DNA of 64,000 nucleotides, taken from the NCBI RefSeq assembly GCF_013364275.1, contig NZ_CP054932.1, positions 5,022,001 through 5,086,000 of the forward strand, in the 5' to 3' direction. Shown one piece after another: positions 32,776 through 40,462 of this stretch. Numbering within the stretch: the first letter of the stretch is position 1; each line of letters starts with the position of its first letter. The notes under the pieces are model-generated. The model saw nothing but the letters and a program-made list of their open reading frames with translations. It was not told where the DNA came from and made no database searches. Both the position numbers and the translations under genes were made by a program. Origin of the DNA: Actinomadura sp. NAK00032 (GTDB lineage: Bacteria > Actinomycetota > Actinomycetes > Streptosporangiales > Streptosporangiaceae).

Positions 32776-33507
32776 ATGAGGCATCTCGGCATCCTGGCCC
32801 ACAGCGCGGAGGGCGCCGCGCTGTGCTTCCGGACCTTCTGCCACGAAGGGTTCCGCGAGCTCGGCCCCGACGACCACCCCGACGTGACGCTCGACCTGAT
32901 CGCGCTGGCCCGCAGCATGCCCGCCTGGGACGCCGGCGACCACGGCGCGGTCAGGGAGGTGCTGGCCGAGAGCGCCCGCCGCCTCGCGGCGGCGGGCGCC
33001 GACTTCTTCGTCTGCCCCGACAACACCGCCCACATGGCGCTGGAGCTCCCCGGCGGCGACCTGGCCCTGCCCGGCCTGCACATCGCGCGGGTCGTCGCGG
33101 ACCGGGCCGCCGCCGACGGCCGCGCCCGCGTCGGCGTGCTCGGCACCCGCTACACGATGGACGGCCCCGTCTACCCGCGCGAGCTGGCCGCGCGCGGCAT
33201 CGCCGCCGAGGTCCCGGAACCGGCCGACCGGGAGACCGTCCACCGGATCATCTTCGACGAGCTGGTCAACGGGGTGATCACCGAGGAGTCGCGGCGCGAG
33301 TACGCGCGGATCATCGGCCGGCTGGCCGAGCGCGGCTGCGACGCGGTCGCGCTCGTGTGCACCGAGATCCCGCTGCTGGTCACCCCGGACGTCTCGCCGC
33401 TGCCCACGCTCGACTCCACCCGCCTGCTGGCCCGCGCCGCCTTCGAGACGGCGGTCGGCCGCCGCCCCCTGCCCACCTGGCGCGGCGGAGGCTTCGACGG
33501 AGGCTGA
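32776..33507 (+). CDS. Asp/Glu racemase-family protein (second copy)
   Basis: This 243-residue protein is a clear aspartate/glutamate racemase family member: Cys80 in DFFVCPDNTAH and Cys195 in DAVALVCTEIPLL, the paired catalytic cysteines, with GVLGTRYTMDGPVY as the inter-domain strand. It differs from the first copy at 21514, which has its cysteines in PDC and NGC contexts. TAGGGT lies seven bases before the ATG with no Shine-Dalgarno site, so this gene may have its own leaderless promoter besides read-through from the operon. It probably isomerises an amino or unsaturated acid in the pathway. Confidence 0.85.
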   Translation: MRHLGILAHSAEGAALCFRTFCHEGFRELGPDDHPDVTLDLIALARSMPAWDAGDHGAVREVLAESARRLAAAGADFFVCPDNTAHMALELPGGDLALPGLHIARVVADRAAADGRARVGVLGTRYTMDGPVYPRELAARGIAAEVPEPADRETVHRIIFDELVNGVITEESRREYARIIGRLAERGCDAVALVCTEIPLLVTPDVSPLPTLDSTRLLARAAFETAVGRRPLPTWRGGGFDGG

Positions 33508-33547
33508 AACGGGGCAGACCTAGGGTGGGTGCGGAAAAGGGGGCCAG

Positions 33548-34315
33548 ATGGACTTCAGGAAGATGCACCACGGCGACCGTCCGCTGGTGCTGCCGAACGC
33601 GTGGGACTTCGCGAGCGGCGCCGCGCTGGTCGAGGCGGGCTTCCCGGCGGTCGGGACGACGAGCCTCGGCGTCGCGGCGGCCGCCGGGAAGCCCGACGCC
33701 GCCGGGGACACCCGCGCCGAGACGCTGGCCCTCGCCCGCGCCCTGTCGCGGCTGCCCGTGCCGGTGACCGTCGACATCGAGGGCGGGTTCTCCGGCCGGG
33801 TCGCCGACGTGGCCGAGCTGGTCACCGAGCTGGCCTCGTTCGGGATCGCCGGGATCAACCTGGAGGACGGGCGCCCCGACGGGACGCTCGCGCCTCTCGA
33901 CCACCAGACGACGGTGATCGCCGCCGTGAAGCGGGCCGCGCCGCAGGTGTTCCTCAACGCCCGCACCGACACGTTCTGGCTCGGCGACCCCGACCGCGAC
34001 GAGACCCTGCGGCGGGCGGGCGCGTACGCGGCGGCGGGCGCGGACGGGATCTTCGTCCCCGGGATCGTGGACGACGCCGACATCACCGCCGTGCTGGAGA
34101 CGGCGGAGCTGCCGCTCAACGTCCTGTACCTGCCGGGCAAGACCGAGTACGAGCGACTCGCGCGGCTGGGCGTGCACCGGGTCAGCACCGGGTCGCTGCT
34201 GTTCCGGAAGGCGCTCCACGCCGCCGTGACCGCGGCCCTCGGCGTCACCGGCGCCGGCGGGGACGGCCACCCGCCGTCGTACGGGGACGTGCAGCGCCTC
34301 GTCAGCGGGCGGTGA
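33548..34315 (+). CDS. Isocitrate lyase/PEP mutase superfamily enzyme
   Basis: This 255-residue protein has the ICL/PEPM barrel pattern: LVLPNAWDFASGAALVEAGFPAVGTTSLG, VPVTVDIEGGFSG (Asp ligand), GINLEDGRPDG (Glu), NARTDTFWLG and GADGIFVPGI. The short class that includes methylisocitrate lyase, dimethylmalate lyase and oxaloacetate hydrolase fits; the KKCGH loop of isocitrate lyases is missing. It could split a hydroxy-dicarboxylate into pyruvate or oxaloacetate plus an acid. It ends the rightward operon 40 bases after the racemase gene, with its own TAGGGT -10 at 33521 and a ribosome-binding GGGGG. It is convergent with the oxidase gene. Confidence 0.82.
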   Translation: MDFRKMHHGDRPLVLPNAWDFASGAALVEAGFPAVGTTSLGVAAAAGKPDAAGDTRAETLALARALSRLPVPVTVDIEGGFSGRVADVAELVTELASFGIAGINLEDGRPDGTLAPLDHQTTVIAAVKRAAPQVFLNARTDTFWLGDPDRDETLRRAGAYAAAGADGIFVPGIVDDADITAVLETAELPLNVLYLPGKTEYERLARLGVHRVSTGSLLFRKALHAAVTAALGVTGAGGDGHPPSYGDVQRLVSGR

Positions 34316-34338
34316 GCAGGGTCAGCGGATGAGCGGAG

Positions 34339-35772
34339 TCAGTGGCCGGTGATCCGGTCGGCGAGGCGCGCGAGCGCCGACGTCCCCGCCGCGCCCGAGG
34401 CCGATTCGCGGGCGTCCGCCGCCCGGTAGAGGGCGTACATCGCGTGGACGCCCAGCCAGCGGAGGGGTTCGGGCTCCCAGCGGCGGACGCGCCGGTCCAC
34501 CCACGGCAGCGCGGTCAGCGCGGTGTCCTCGCGCAGCAGCAGGTCGCGGAGGGTGCGGCCGGCGAGGTTGGCGGTGGCGACGCCGTGCCCGGTGTAGCCG
34601 CCCGCGTGGCCGAGGCCCGTCGCGTGGTCGAGGACGGCCGTCGCGCACCAGTCGCGGGGGACGCCGAGGACGCCCGACCACGCGTGGTCGACCCGCGCCT
34701 CGCGGGCGGCGGCGGGGAACATCGCGGCGAGCATCCGCCAGAGCGCGTCGACCGTGGCGGGCGCGGTGCGCCCGCCGTCGTCGACGCGGGAGCCGTAGCG
34801 GTAGGGGCGGCCCCGGCCGCCGAAGGCGATCCGGTCGTCGGCGGTGCGCTGGGCGTACATGTAGGAGTGCGCCATGTCGCCGAGCAGTTCCCGGCGCTCC
34901 CAGCCGATCGCCTCCCACACCGCGGCCGGCAGCGGCGTGGTGACGATCATGGAGCTGTTCATCGGGAGCCAGTCGCGGCGGTGGCCGGGCAGCCCGGCGG
35001 TGAAGCCCTCGGTGGCGCGCAGCACGTACTCGGCGGCGACCGTGCCGTACGGGGTGACGGCCGCGGCGGCGCCGCCGCGCCGCGGGGCGATCCGGACGAC
35101 CGGCGTCCTCTCGTAGACCTCCACGCCGAGGCGGCGGACCGCCGCCGCGAGGCCGCGCGCGAGGGCGGCGGGCTGGACGCGGGCGCCGTGCGGGCTCCAC
35201 GCCGCCCCGGTCGCGCCCGCGACGCGGAGCCGGCCGTCGCGCTCGGCGGCGGGCAGCGGGACGAGGTCGCCGTCCGTCCAGCCCCAGGCGCGGGCCTCGT
35301 CGACCATGGCGGCGAGGCGGGCGCGCTGGGCGGCGCCGCGGGCGACGTGCAGCACGCCGCCCTTCACCAGACCGGCGTCGACGCCCTCCTCGGCGGCGGC
35401 CCGGACGACCTCGTCCACCGCCTCGAACATGGCGCGCTGGAGCGCGACCGCGGCGGGGCGGCCGTGCCGGGCGGCGTAGCGCTCCCGGGAGCCGGCGATC
35501 TCCCCCAGCACCCAGCCGCCGTTGCGGCCGGACGCGCCGAACCCGGCGAACTCGCGCTCCAGCACGACGATCCGCAGCCCGGGGCGGGCGCGCTTGAGGT
35601 AGTAGGCGGTCCAGAGGCCGGTGTAGCCGGCGCCGACGACGCACACGTCCGCGGTGCGCGGGCCGGGGAGGCGGGGGCCGGGGGCGGGCCGGCCGGCGGC
35701 CCGGTACCAGAAGGAGACGCCGCCGTTGGCGAAGCCGGGGGCGAGCGGTGCCCGGCCCGAGGTGGAACTCAT
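34339..35772 (-). CDS. FAD-dependent amine/amino-acid oxidase (DAO family)
   Basis: This 477-residue flavoenzyme has ADVCVVGAGYTGLWTAYYLK for FAD binding, then VLEREFAGFGASGRNGGWV, the GASGRNxG motif of the glycine/gamma-glutamylputrescine oxidase group, plus SRVDDGGRTAPAT and GGYTGHGVATANLAGR near the C-terminus. The family oxidises secondary or primary amines (sarcosine, putrescine derivatives, D-amino acids). The N-terminal 40 residues are proline/arginine-rich and may bind at a membrane or be unstructured. A promoter-like pair with an inverted repeat in its spacer sits directly at the start codon. It is convergent with the PEP-mutase-like gene and may share substrates with the catabolic regulon, but this is unproven. 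Confidence 0.83.
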   Translation of the reverse strand: MSSTSGRAPLAPGFANGGVSFWYRAAGRPAPGPRLPGPRTADVCVVGAGYTGLWTAYYLKRARPGLRIVVLEREFAGFGASGRNGGWVLGEIAGSRERYAARHGRPAAVALQRAMFEAVDEVVRAAAEEGVDAGLVKGGVLHVARGAAQRARLAAMVDEARAWGWTDGDLVPLPAAERDGRLRVAGATGAAWSPHGARVQPAALARGLAAAVRRLGVEVYERTPVVRIAPRRGGAAAAVTPYGTVAAEYVLRATEGFTAGLPGHRRDWLPMNSSMIVTTPLPAAVWEAIGWERRELLGDMAHSYMYAQRTADDRIAFGGRGRPYRYGSRVDDGGRTAPATVDALWRMLAAMFPAAAREARVDHAWSGVLGVPRDWCATAVLDHATGLGHAGGYTGHGVATANLAGRTLRDLLLREDTALTALPWVDRRVRRWEPEPLRWLGVHAMYALYRAADARESASGAAGTSALARLADRITGH

Positions 35773-35776
35773 GCGC

Positions 35777-35806
35777 TCATAGTGCTGAATTCCGCAGCAA
35801 AATCAA
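35777..35806 (-). promoter_or_regulatory. Promoter with operator in its spacer, oxidase gene
   Basis: On the minus strand TTGATT (35801-35806) and CTATGA (35777-35782) are 18 bases apart. TGCTG-N7-CAGCA (35783-35799) fills almost the whole spacer. The start codon is only a few bases after the -10, so the transcript is likely leaderless. Confidence 0.5.
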
Positions 35807-35822
35807 GAGCGCGCAACGGAAT

Positions 35823-36428
35823 CTATGTGATGGCGTCCATGATTCGACGGGATCCGATCCACCGGGTGCGGTCCGCGGCATAGTAGGCGGCGCCGTCGGG
35901 GCCGGCCGGGCCGTCCCGCCACCGCCGCATCCCGAGCTGGAACGCGATCTCCGCGGACGCCGGGTTGGCCAGGTCGATCTCGGCGGTGACCCGGTGCACC
36001 CCGACCACCCCGAACGCGTAGTCGAGCACCGCGCGGGACGCCTCGGCCGCCAGGCCCCGGCCCCAGTGGTCCGGCTCCAGGCTGTAGAGGATCTCGACGT
36101 CCACGCCGTGGCCGAGCGGGCCCTCGTGGTGGCTGAGCCCGGCCACGCCGATCAGCGGGTCGCCGGGAGCGGCGGCGGGCAGCGCCTCGGGCAGGGCGTC
36201 GGGCCCGGAGGCGGCGGCCGGGCGCAGCGCCCAGAGCCCGTACCCCTCGGTCGCGAAGTCCCGCTCACTCGTCTCGATGATCTCGCTGACCTGGACGGGG
36301 GTGACCGTCCGGTCGTCGAACAGGTGGCGCCGCACCCGCGGCCCCGTCCAGTGCGTCAGCAGCGCGCGGTGGTCGCGCATCGACACCGGATGCAGCGCCA
36401 GCCGCACCGTGCGCAGCACGTCGCTCAT
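35823..36428 (-). CDS. GNAT acetyltransferase
   Basis: This 201-residue protein is a RimJ/RimL-type GNAT: TVRLALHPVSMRDHRALLTHW at the start, DVEILYSLEPDHWGRGLAAEASRAVLDYAFGVVGVHRVTAEI with the Q/RxxGx(G/A)-like WGRGLAAEA acetyl-CoA loop, and NPASAEIAFQLGMRRW. It may acetylate an N-terminal amine, antibiotic or other small molecule. The start overlaps the upstream AhpD-like gene stop by ATGA. The two share a bicistronic unit. Confidence 0.8.
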   Translation of the reverse strand: MSDVLRTVRLALHPVSMRDHRALLTHWTGPRVRRHLFDDRTVTPVQVSEIIETSERDFATEGYGLWALRPAAASGPDALPEALPAAAPGDPLIGVAGLSHHEGPLGHGVDVEILYSLEPDHWGRGLAAEASRAVLDYAFGVVGVHRVTAEIDLANPASAEIAFQLGMRRWRDGPAGPDGAAYYAADRTRWIGSRRIMDAIT

Positions 36429-37117
36429 GCGCCCGCACCGCCCGGGCCCTGCTCCGCCGGGTCGCCGGCCGGCCACGCGGGCGCGTCCTCGCCGTCCGGG
36501 ACGCCCACCCGGAACACCCGCAGCTGCAGGGCGAGCGCCTTGTAGTAGCCGACGAGCGCGACCAGCTCGACGACGGCGCCGCGGCCGAGCGTCGCGACCG
36601 CCTCGGTGTAGACGGCGTCGGCGAGGTCGCCCTCGGCGGCGAGCTGCCGGGCCGCCTCGTGCACGACGCGCTCGCGGACGTCGCCGAGCATCGGCGCGCG
36701 GCCCTCGCGCAGCGCGTCCAGCTCCGCGCCGGTGAGCCCGTGCCGGCGCCCGATCCGCTCGTGCGCGTACCACTCGTAGTCGGACCGGACGTGCGCGGCG
36801 ACGACCAGCGTGGCGATCTCCCGCTCGCGCTCGGTGAACGCCGTCCGGAAGCGCAGCGCGGCCCCGAGGTCCTGAAGGGGCAGCCCCACGGACGGGCTGT
36901 AGAGCATCGCGTTGAAGGGGCCGTGCAGCCGCCCGATGTCGTCGGCCAGGCCGAACGGCGGGGTGCGGCCGGCGGCGCGGGGGCCGCCCGTCACCGCCTC
37001 GTACACGGCCCGCTGCTCGTCGCTGAGGGAACCGGGGAGCAGCAGCGGCAGCCTGGTCGCGGACGGGCCGCGCCGCGGTCGATCGTTGACGTCCTCACCG
37101 CTCACGGGGTCGATCAC
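36425..37117 (-). CDS. Carboxymuconolactone decarboxylase-family protein, cysteine-free
   Basis: This 230-residue protein has the AhpD/carboxymuconolactone decarboxylase helical pattern: FTEREREIATLVVAAHVRSDYEWYAHERIGRRHGLTGAELDAL, where the E-x-WYAH stretch fills the site of the CxxC peroxidase motif. No cysteine pair is present, so an AhpD-type thiol peroxidase is unlikely; a decarboxylase/isomerase-like role is possible. The start is a GTG with weak ribosome-binding context, and other GTGs downstream cannot be excluded. It is coupled to the GNAT gene. Confidence 0.75.
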   Translation of the reverse strand: MIDPVSGEDVNDRPRRGPSATRLPLLLPGSLSDEQRAVYEAVTGGPRAAGRTPPFGLADDIGRLHGPFNAMLYSPSVGLPLQDLGAALRFRTAFTEREREIATLVVAAHVRSDYEWYAHERIGRRHGLTGAELDALREGRAPMLGDVRERVVHEAARQLAAEGDLADAVYTEAVATLGRGAVVELVALVGYYKALALQLRVFRVGVPDGEDAPAWPAGDPAEQGPGGAGA

Positions 37118-37247
37118 TTACCGCACGCTAGGCGGTCGGCGCGGGCGGCTCAACCCCTGGTCCGCAATGTGAAACCCCGGGCACACGGTGACGTGGCGGT
37201 CGCGTGACACGCGCCGGCGAGCCGCCGGACGCTGGCAGGATGGCGGG

Positions 37248-38039
37248 GTGAGCGGCATCTACGACGACCCCTGGGCCTACGAGCTGGCGTGCTCGTTCCG
37301 CGACGTGGCCGCCGAGGCGGACGTCCTGCTCCGCTGGTGCGCCGGGCTCGGCGCGCGGCCCGCGACCGTGCTGGAGCTGGCCGCCGGGCCCGCCGAGCAC
37401 GCCCGCGAGTTCGCGCGCCGCGGCCTCGCCGCGACGGCGCTCGACCTGAACCCGGCGATGTGCGCCTACGCCGCCCGCGAGGCCGAGCGGGCCGGGGTGG
37501 AACTGGAGGTCGTCCGGGACGACATGACCCGCTTCGACCTGGGCCGCGCCTTCGACCTCGTGGTCACCATGCTGGACTCGACGTCCCACCTGATGACGCT
37601 GGAGGCGTTCGTCGCGCACCTGCGCCGCGCCGCCGCGCACCTGTCCCCCGGCGGCCTGTACGTCGTGGAGATGTCGCACCCCCGCGACCGGCTGGGCGAC
37701 GAGCCGAGCGTCAGCACCGGCTGGACGGTCGAGCGCGGCGCCGTCCGCGCGAGCGTCCGCTGGGGCGAGCCCGGTGACCGGCTCGACCCGGTCACCCAGA
37801 TCGCCGACGACCACGTCACGATGACGATCACCGACGGGGCCGGCACGCGGGTGATCCGCGACGTCGTCCCGTACCGGTTCTGGACGGCGACCGAGCTGGA
37901 CGCCGCGATCCGCCTCGCCGGCGGGCTCGACACCGTCGCGCGGTACGGCGACTTCGGGGCCGGCGAGGACGCGGTGGCCCTCACCGACCCCGAGGCGTGG
38001 CGCATGATCACGATCCTGCGCCGCACGCCCGGCGCCTAG
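37248..38039 (+). CDS. SAM-dependent methyltransferase
   Basis: This 263-residue class I methyltransferase has motif I VLELAAGPAEHAREFARRG, the acidic ATALDLNPAMC end of strand 2, VVRDDMTRFDLG and FDLVVTMLDSTSHL, followed by SPGGLYVVEMSHPRD. The family member is close to small-molecule methyltransferases that carry an extended C-terminal beta sheet. GTG at 37248 follows CAGGAT by six bases, so a leaderless start is possible; codon use supports this start over the upstream ATG-less region. It is convergent with glyA with only three bases between stops. Confidence 0.82.
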   Translation: MSGIYDDPWAYELACSFRDVAAEADVLLRWCAGLGARPATVLELAAGPAEHAREFARRGLAATALDLNPAMCAYAAREAERAGVELEVVRDDMTRFDLGRAFDLVVTMLDSTSHLMTLEAFVAHLRRAAAHLSPGGLYVVEMSHPRDRLGDEPSVSTGWTVERGAVRASVRWGEPGDRLDPVTQIADDHVTMTITDGAGTRVIRDVVPYRFWTATELDAAIRLAGGLDTVARYGDFGAGEDAVALTDPEAWRMITILRRTPGA

Positions 38040-38042
38040 GGC

Positions 38043-39320
38043 CTACGCGCGGGGCGCGGGGGCCCAGCCGGGCATCGGGTAGGACGCGAGCAGCTCGCGG
38101 ACCTGCCCGGCGACCCGCTCGGCGGCGCTCCCGTCCTGCTTGGCGACGCCCTGCACGACCTCGTCGATCCACGCCGCGACCTGCGGCATCTGCTCCGCGC
38201 CGAGCCCGCGCGTGGTGATCGCGGCCGTGCCGATCCGCAGCCCGGACGGGTCGAACGGCTTGCGCGGGTCGAACGGCACGGCGTTGTAGTTCAGCTCGAT
38301 CCCGGCGCGGTCGAGGGCCTGCGCGGCGGGCTTGCCCGCGACGCCCTTGTTCGTCAGGTCGATGAGGATCAGGTGGTTGTCGGTGCCGCCGGAGATCAGG
38401 TCGTAGCCCCGGTCGGTCAGCGCCGCGGCCAGGACCTGCGCGTTCGCGACGATCTGCCGCGCGTACCGGGGGAACTCGGGCTGCGCCGCCTCCTTCAGCG
38501 CGACGGCGATCGCCGCGGTCGTGTGGTCGTGGGGGCCGCCCTGCAGCCCCGGGAACACCGCCTTGTCGACCGCCTTGGCGTGCTCGGCGGTCGACAGGAT
38601 CATGGCGCCGCGCGGGCCGCGCAGCGTCTTGTGCGTGGTCGTGGTGACGACGTCCGCGTGCCCGATCGGGGACGGGTGGGCGCCGCCCGCGATCAGCCCG
38701 GCGATGTGCGCGACGTCGGCGGCGAGCACCGCGCCGGTCTCGCGGGCGATCTCCGCGAACGCCGGGAAGTCGATCGTCCGCGGGATCGCGGTGCCGCCGC
38801 ACCAGATCAGCTTCGGCCGCTCCCGGCGCGCGAGGTCGCGGACCTGGTCCATGTCGACCCGCCCGGTGTCGGCGCGCACGTCGTAGCGGACGGGGCGGAA
38901 CCACTTGCCGGTGGCCGACACCGACCAGCCGTGCGTGAGGTGCCCGCCCATCGGCAGCGACAGCCCCATCACCGGGTCGCCGGGCTCCAGGAACGCCAGG
39001 TAGACGGCGAGGTTCGCGGGCGACCCCGAGTACGGCTGGACGTTGGCGTGCTCGGCGCCGAACACCTCCTTCGCCCGCCGGATCGCCAGCAGCTCGACCG
39101 GGTCGACGTTCTGCTGGCCCTCGTAGTACCGCTTGCCGGCGTAGCCCTCGGAGTACTTGTTCGTCAGGACCGACCCGGTGGCCTCCAGCACCGCCGGCGA
39201 CACGTAGTTCTCGGACGCGATCAGCCGGAGCTTCTCGTACTGGCGGCGGGCCTCGGCCTCCACCAGCCCGGCGATCTCCGGGTCCTCGGCCGACAGGTGG
39301 GATACGGACGGTACGTGCAT
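38043..39320 (-). CDS. glyA: Serine hydroxymethyltransferase
   Basis: This 425-residue protein is a full-length SHMT: RLIASENYVSPAVLEATGSVLTNKYSEGYAGKRYYEG, HVQPYSGSPANLA-like NVQPYSGSPANLAVYLAFLEPGDPVMGL, and the PLP lysine in VVTTTTHKTLRGPRGAMI. It interconverts serine and glycine with tetrahydrofolate and supplies one-carbon units. A GGAGG is placed before the ATG. The upstream leader carries a ZTP (pfl) riboswitch, consistent with glyA control by purine-one-carbon stress. It is monocistronic downstream of the EamA transporter, which supplies part of its riboswitch sequence. Confidence 0.96.
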   Translation of the reverse strand: MHVPSVSHLSAEDPEIAGLVEAEARRQYEKLRLIASENYVSPAVLEATGSVLTNKYSEGYAGKRYYEGQQNVDPVELLAIRRAKEVFGAEHANVQPYSGSPANLAVYLAFLEPGDPVMGLSLPMGGHLTHGWSVSATGKWFRPVRYDVRADTGRVDMDQVRDLARRERPKLIWCGGTAIPRTIDFPAFAEIARETGAVLAADVAHIAGLIAGGAHPSPIGHADVVTTTTHKTLRGPRGAMILSTAEHAKAVDKAVFPGLQGGPHDHTTAAIAVALKEAAQPEFPRYARQIVANAQVLAAALTDRGYDLISGGTDNHLILIDLTNKGVAGKPAAQALDRAGIELNYNAVPFDPRKPFDPSGLRIGTAAITTRGLGAEQMPQVAAWIDEVVQGVAKQDGSAAERVAGQVRELLASYPMPGWAPAPRA

Positions 39321-39374
39321 CGTGAGCCTCCGCGCTGCTCGCGCCGGGACCTCGGGTGCCCGGCGGACGGGACC

Positions 39375-39458
39375 CGTACACCCAGGCGCGCGGTGTGCGG
39401 ACTAGTTTCGCTCCCCGGTGGTCGTCTCCACCTTCACTGCGCCAGTCACGTGCCCGCC
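39375..39458 (-). ncRNA. ZTP (pfl) riboswitch upstream of glyA, overlapping the EamA gene end
   Basis: On the minus strand the pfl consensus is readable: GTGACTGGC (39441-39449), a hairpin, CCACCGGGGAGCGA (about 39408-39421) and GCCTGGGT (39380-39387) as the conserved pseudoknot side. A P1 stem can form between 39452-39457 and 39397-39402 (GCGGGC with GTCCGC, one G-U). These elements sense ZMP/ZTP and control folate and purine genes; glyA is a classic target (established). The aptamer begins inside the final 18 codons of the EamA gene, whose TAG stop lies within it. The region to the start codon could pair CCGCGC with GCGCGG at the ribosome-binding site, so translational control is plausible (inference). 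Confidence 0.85.
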
Positions 39459-40352
39459 ATCATAACGGGCCCGCCGCGGCCTGACCGGGACGGAGACGAC
39501 GAGCAGCCCGCCGAGCAGGAGCAGCGACCCGGCGGCGACCGGCGCCGACAGCCGCTCCCCCAGCACGGCGACGGCGAGGACGGCGGCCACCAGCGGCTCC
39601 GCCAGGCTCAGCGTCCCGGCGGTCGCGGCGGCCACCCGGCCGAGGCCGGTGACGAAGAACATGTACGCGGCCGCCGTCGCGGCGATCCCGAGCCAGCCGA
39701 CCAGCACCGCCGACCGGGGCGCGGCGAGGGCCGGCAGCTCCGCCAGCGTCCAGGGCAGCAGCACCGCTCCCCCCGCGAGCAGCGTCACCGACACGGCGGC
39801 GGCCATCCCCGCGTCCCGCCCGGTGAGGACCTTGGCCGCCACCGTGTAGACGCCGAAGCACGCCCCGGCGGCGAGGCTGAGCAGCACCCCGGCCGGATCG
39901 ACGGGGACGGACGAACCGGGGACCATCAGCAGCGCGACGCCGCCGACCGCGCACCCCGTCCCCGCCCACCAGCGGCGGCTCAGCCGGGTGCGCAGGACGA
40001 ACCGCTCGCAGAGCCCGGTGGAGACCGGGGCCAGCCCGAAGACCACGGCGGTCGCGACGGCGGCGCCGGTGCGGTCGACCGCGCTGAAGAACGCCGCCTG
40101 GAAGGTTCCGGTGGCGGCGGAGGCCGCCGCGAGCGGCGCCCACGTGCGCCGGGTCAGCCCCCGGAACGCGCGCCGGTCCAGCGCGAGCACCAGCAGCGCC
40201 AGGACCAGCCCGCCGGACATGATCCGCGCCCCGCCGACCGCGACCGGCCCCGCGTCCGGTGCGGCCAGCACCTGCGCGGGCCCGACCGTCCCCCAGAGCA
40301 CCCCGGCGGCCAGCACCAGCAGAGCCCCCGATGCATCGTTTCGTCGGTCCAT
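39402..40352 (-). CDS. EamA-family (DMT) transporter
   Basis: This 316-residue transporter has ten membrane segments in two EamA repeats: GALLVLAAGVLWGTVGPAQVL, TAVVFGLAPVSTGLCERFVL, VLLSLAAGACFGVYTVAAKVL and GTLSLAEPLVAAVLAVAVLGERL. Family members export amino acids or metabolites. A TAGGTT lies seven bases before the ATG with no Shine-Dalgarno site (leaderless layout). The final residues (ARYDGGHVTGAVKVETTTGE) are encoded by the same bases as the glyA riboswitch aptamer and are unlike a normal transporter tail. The Lrp gene upstream on the same strand may regulate it, as Lrp proteins often control amino-acid exporters. Confidence 0.86.
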   Translation of the reverse strand: MDRRNDASGALLVLAAGVLWGTVGPAQVLAAPDAGPVAVGGARIMSGGLVLALLVLALDRRAFRGLTRRTWAPLAAASAATGTFQAAFFSAVDRTGAAVATAVVFGLAPVSTGLCERFVLRTRLSRRWWAGTGCAVGGVALLMVPGSSVPVDPAGVLLSLAAGACFGVYTVAAKVLTGRDAGMAAAVSVTLLAGGAVLLPWTLAELPALAAPRSAVLVGWLGIAATAAAYMFFVTGLGRVAAATAGTLSLAEPLVAAVLAVAVLGERLSAPVAAGSLLLLGGLLVVSVPVRPRRARYDGGHVTGAVKVETTTGERN

Positions 40353-40462
40353 GAGAGCGAACCTAGAAGGACATGCGGGGGTGACGGCTGTTCGTCGGTC
40401 ACTTGTTCGGGCTGGCCGCCCTCGACCGTTGATGCTTCGCTCCGATGCGAGATGGGCGCCGC

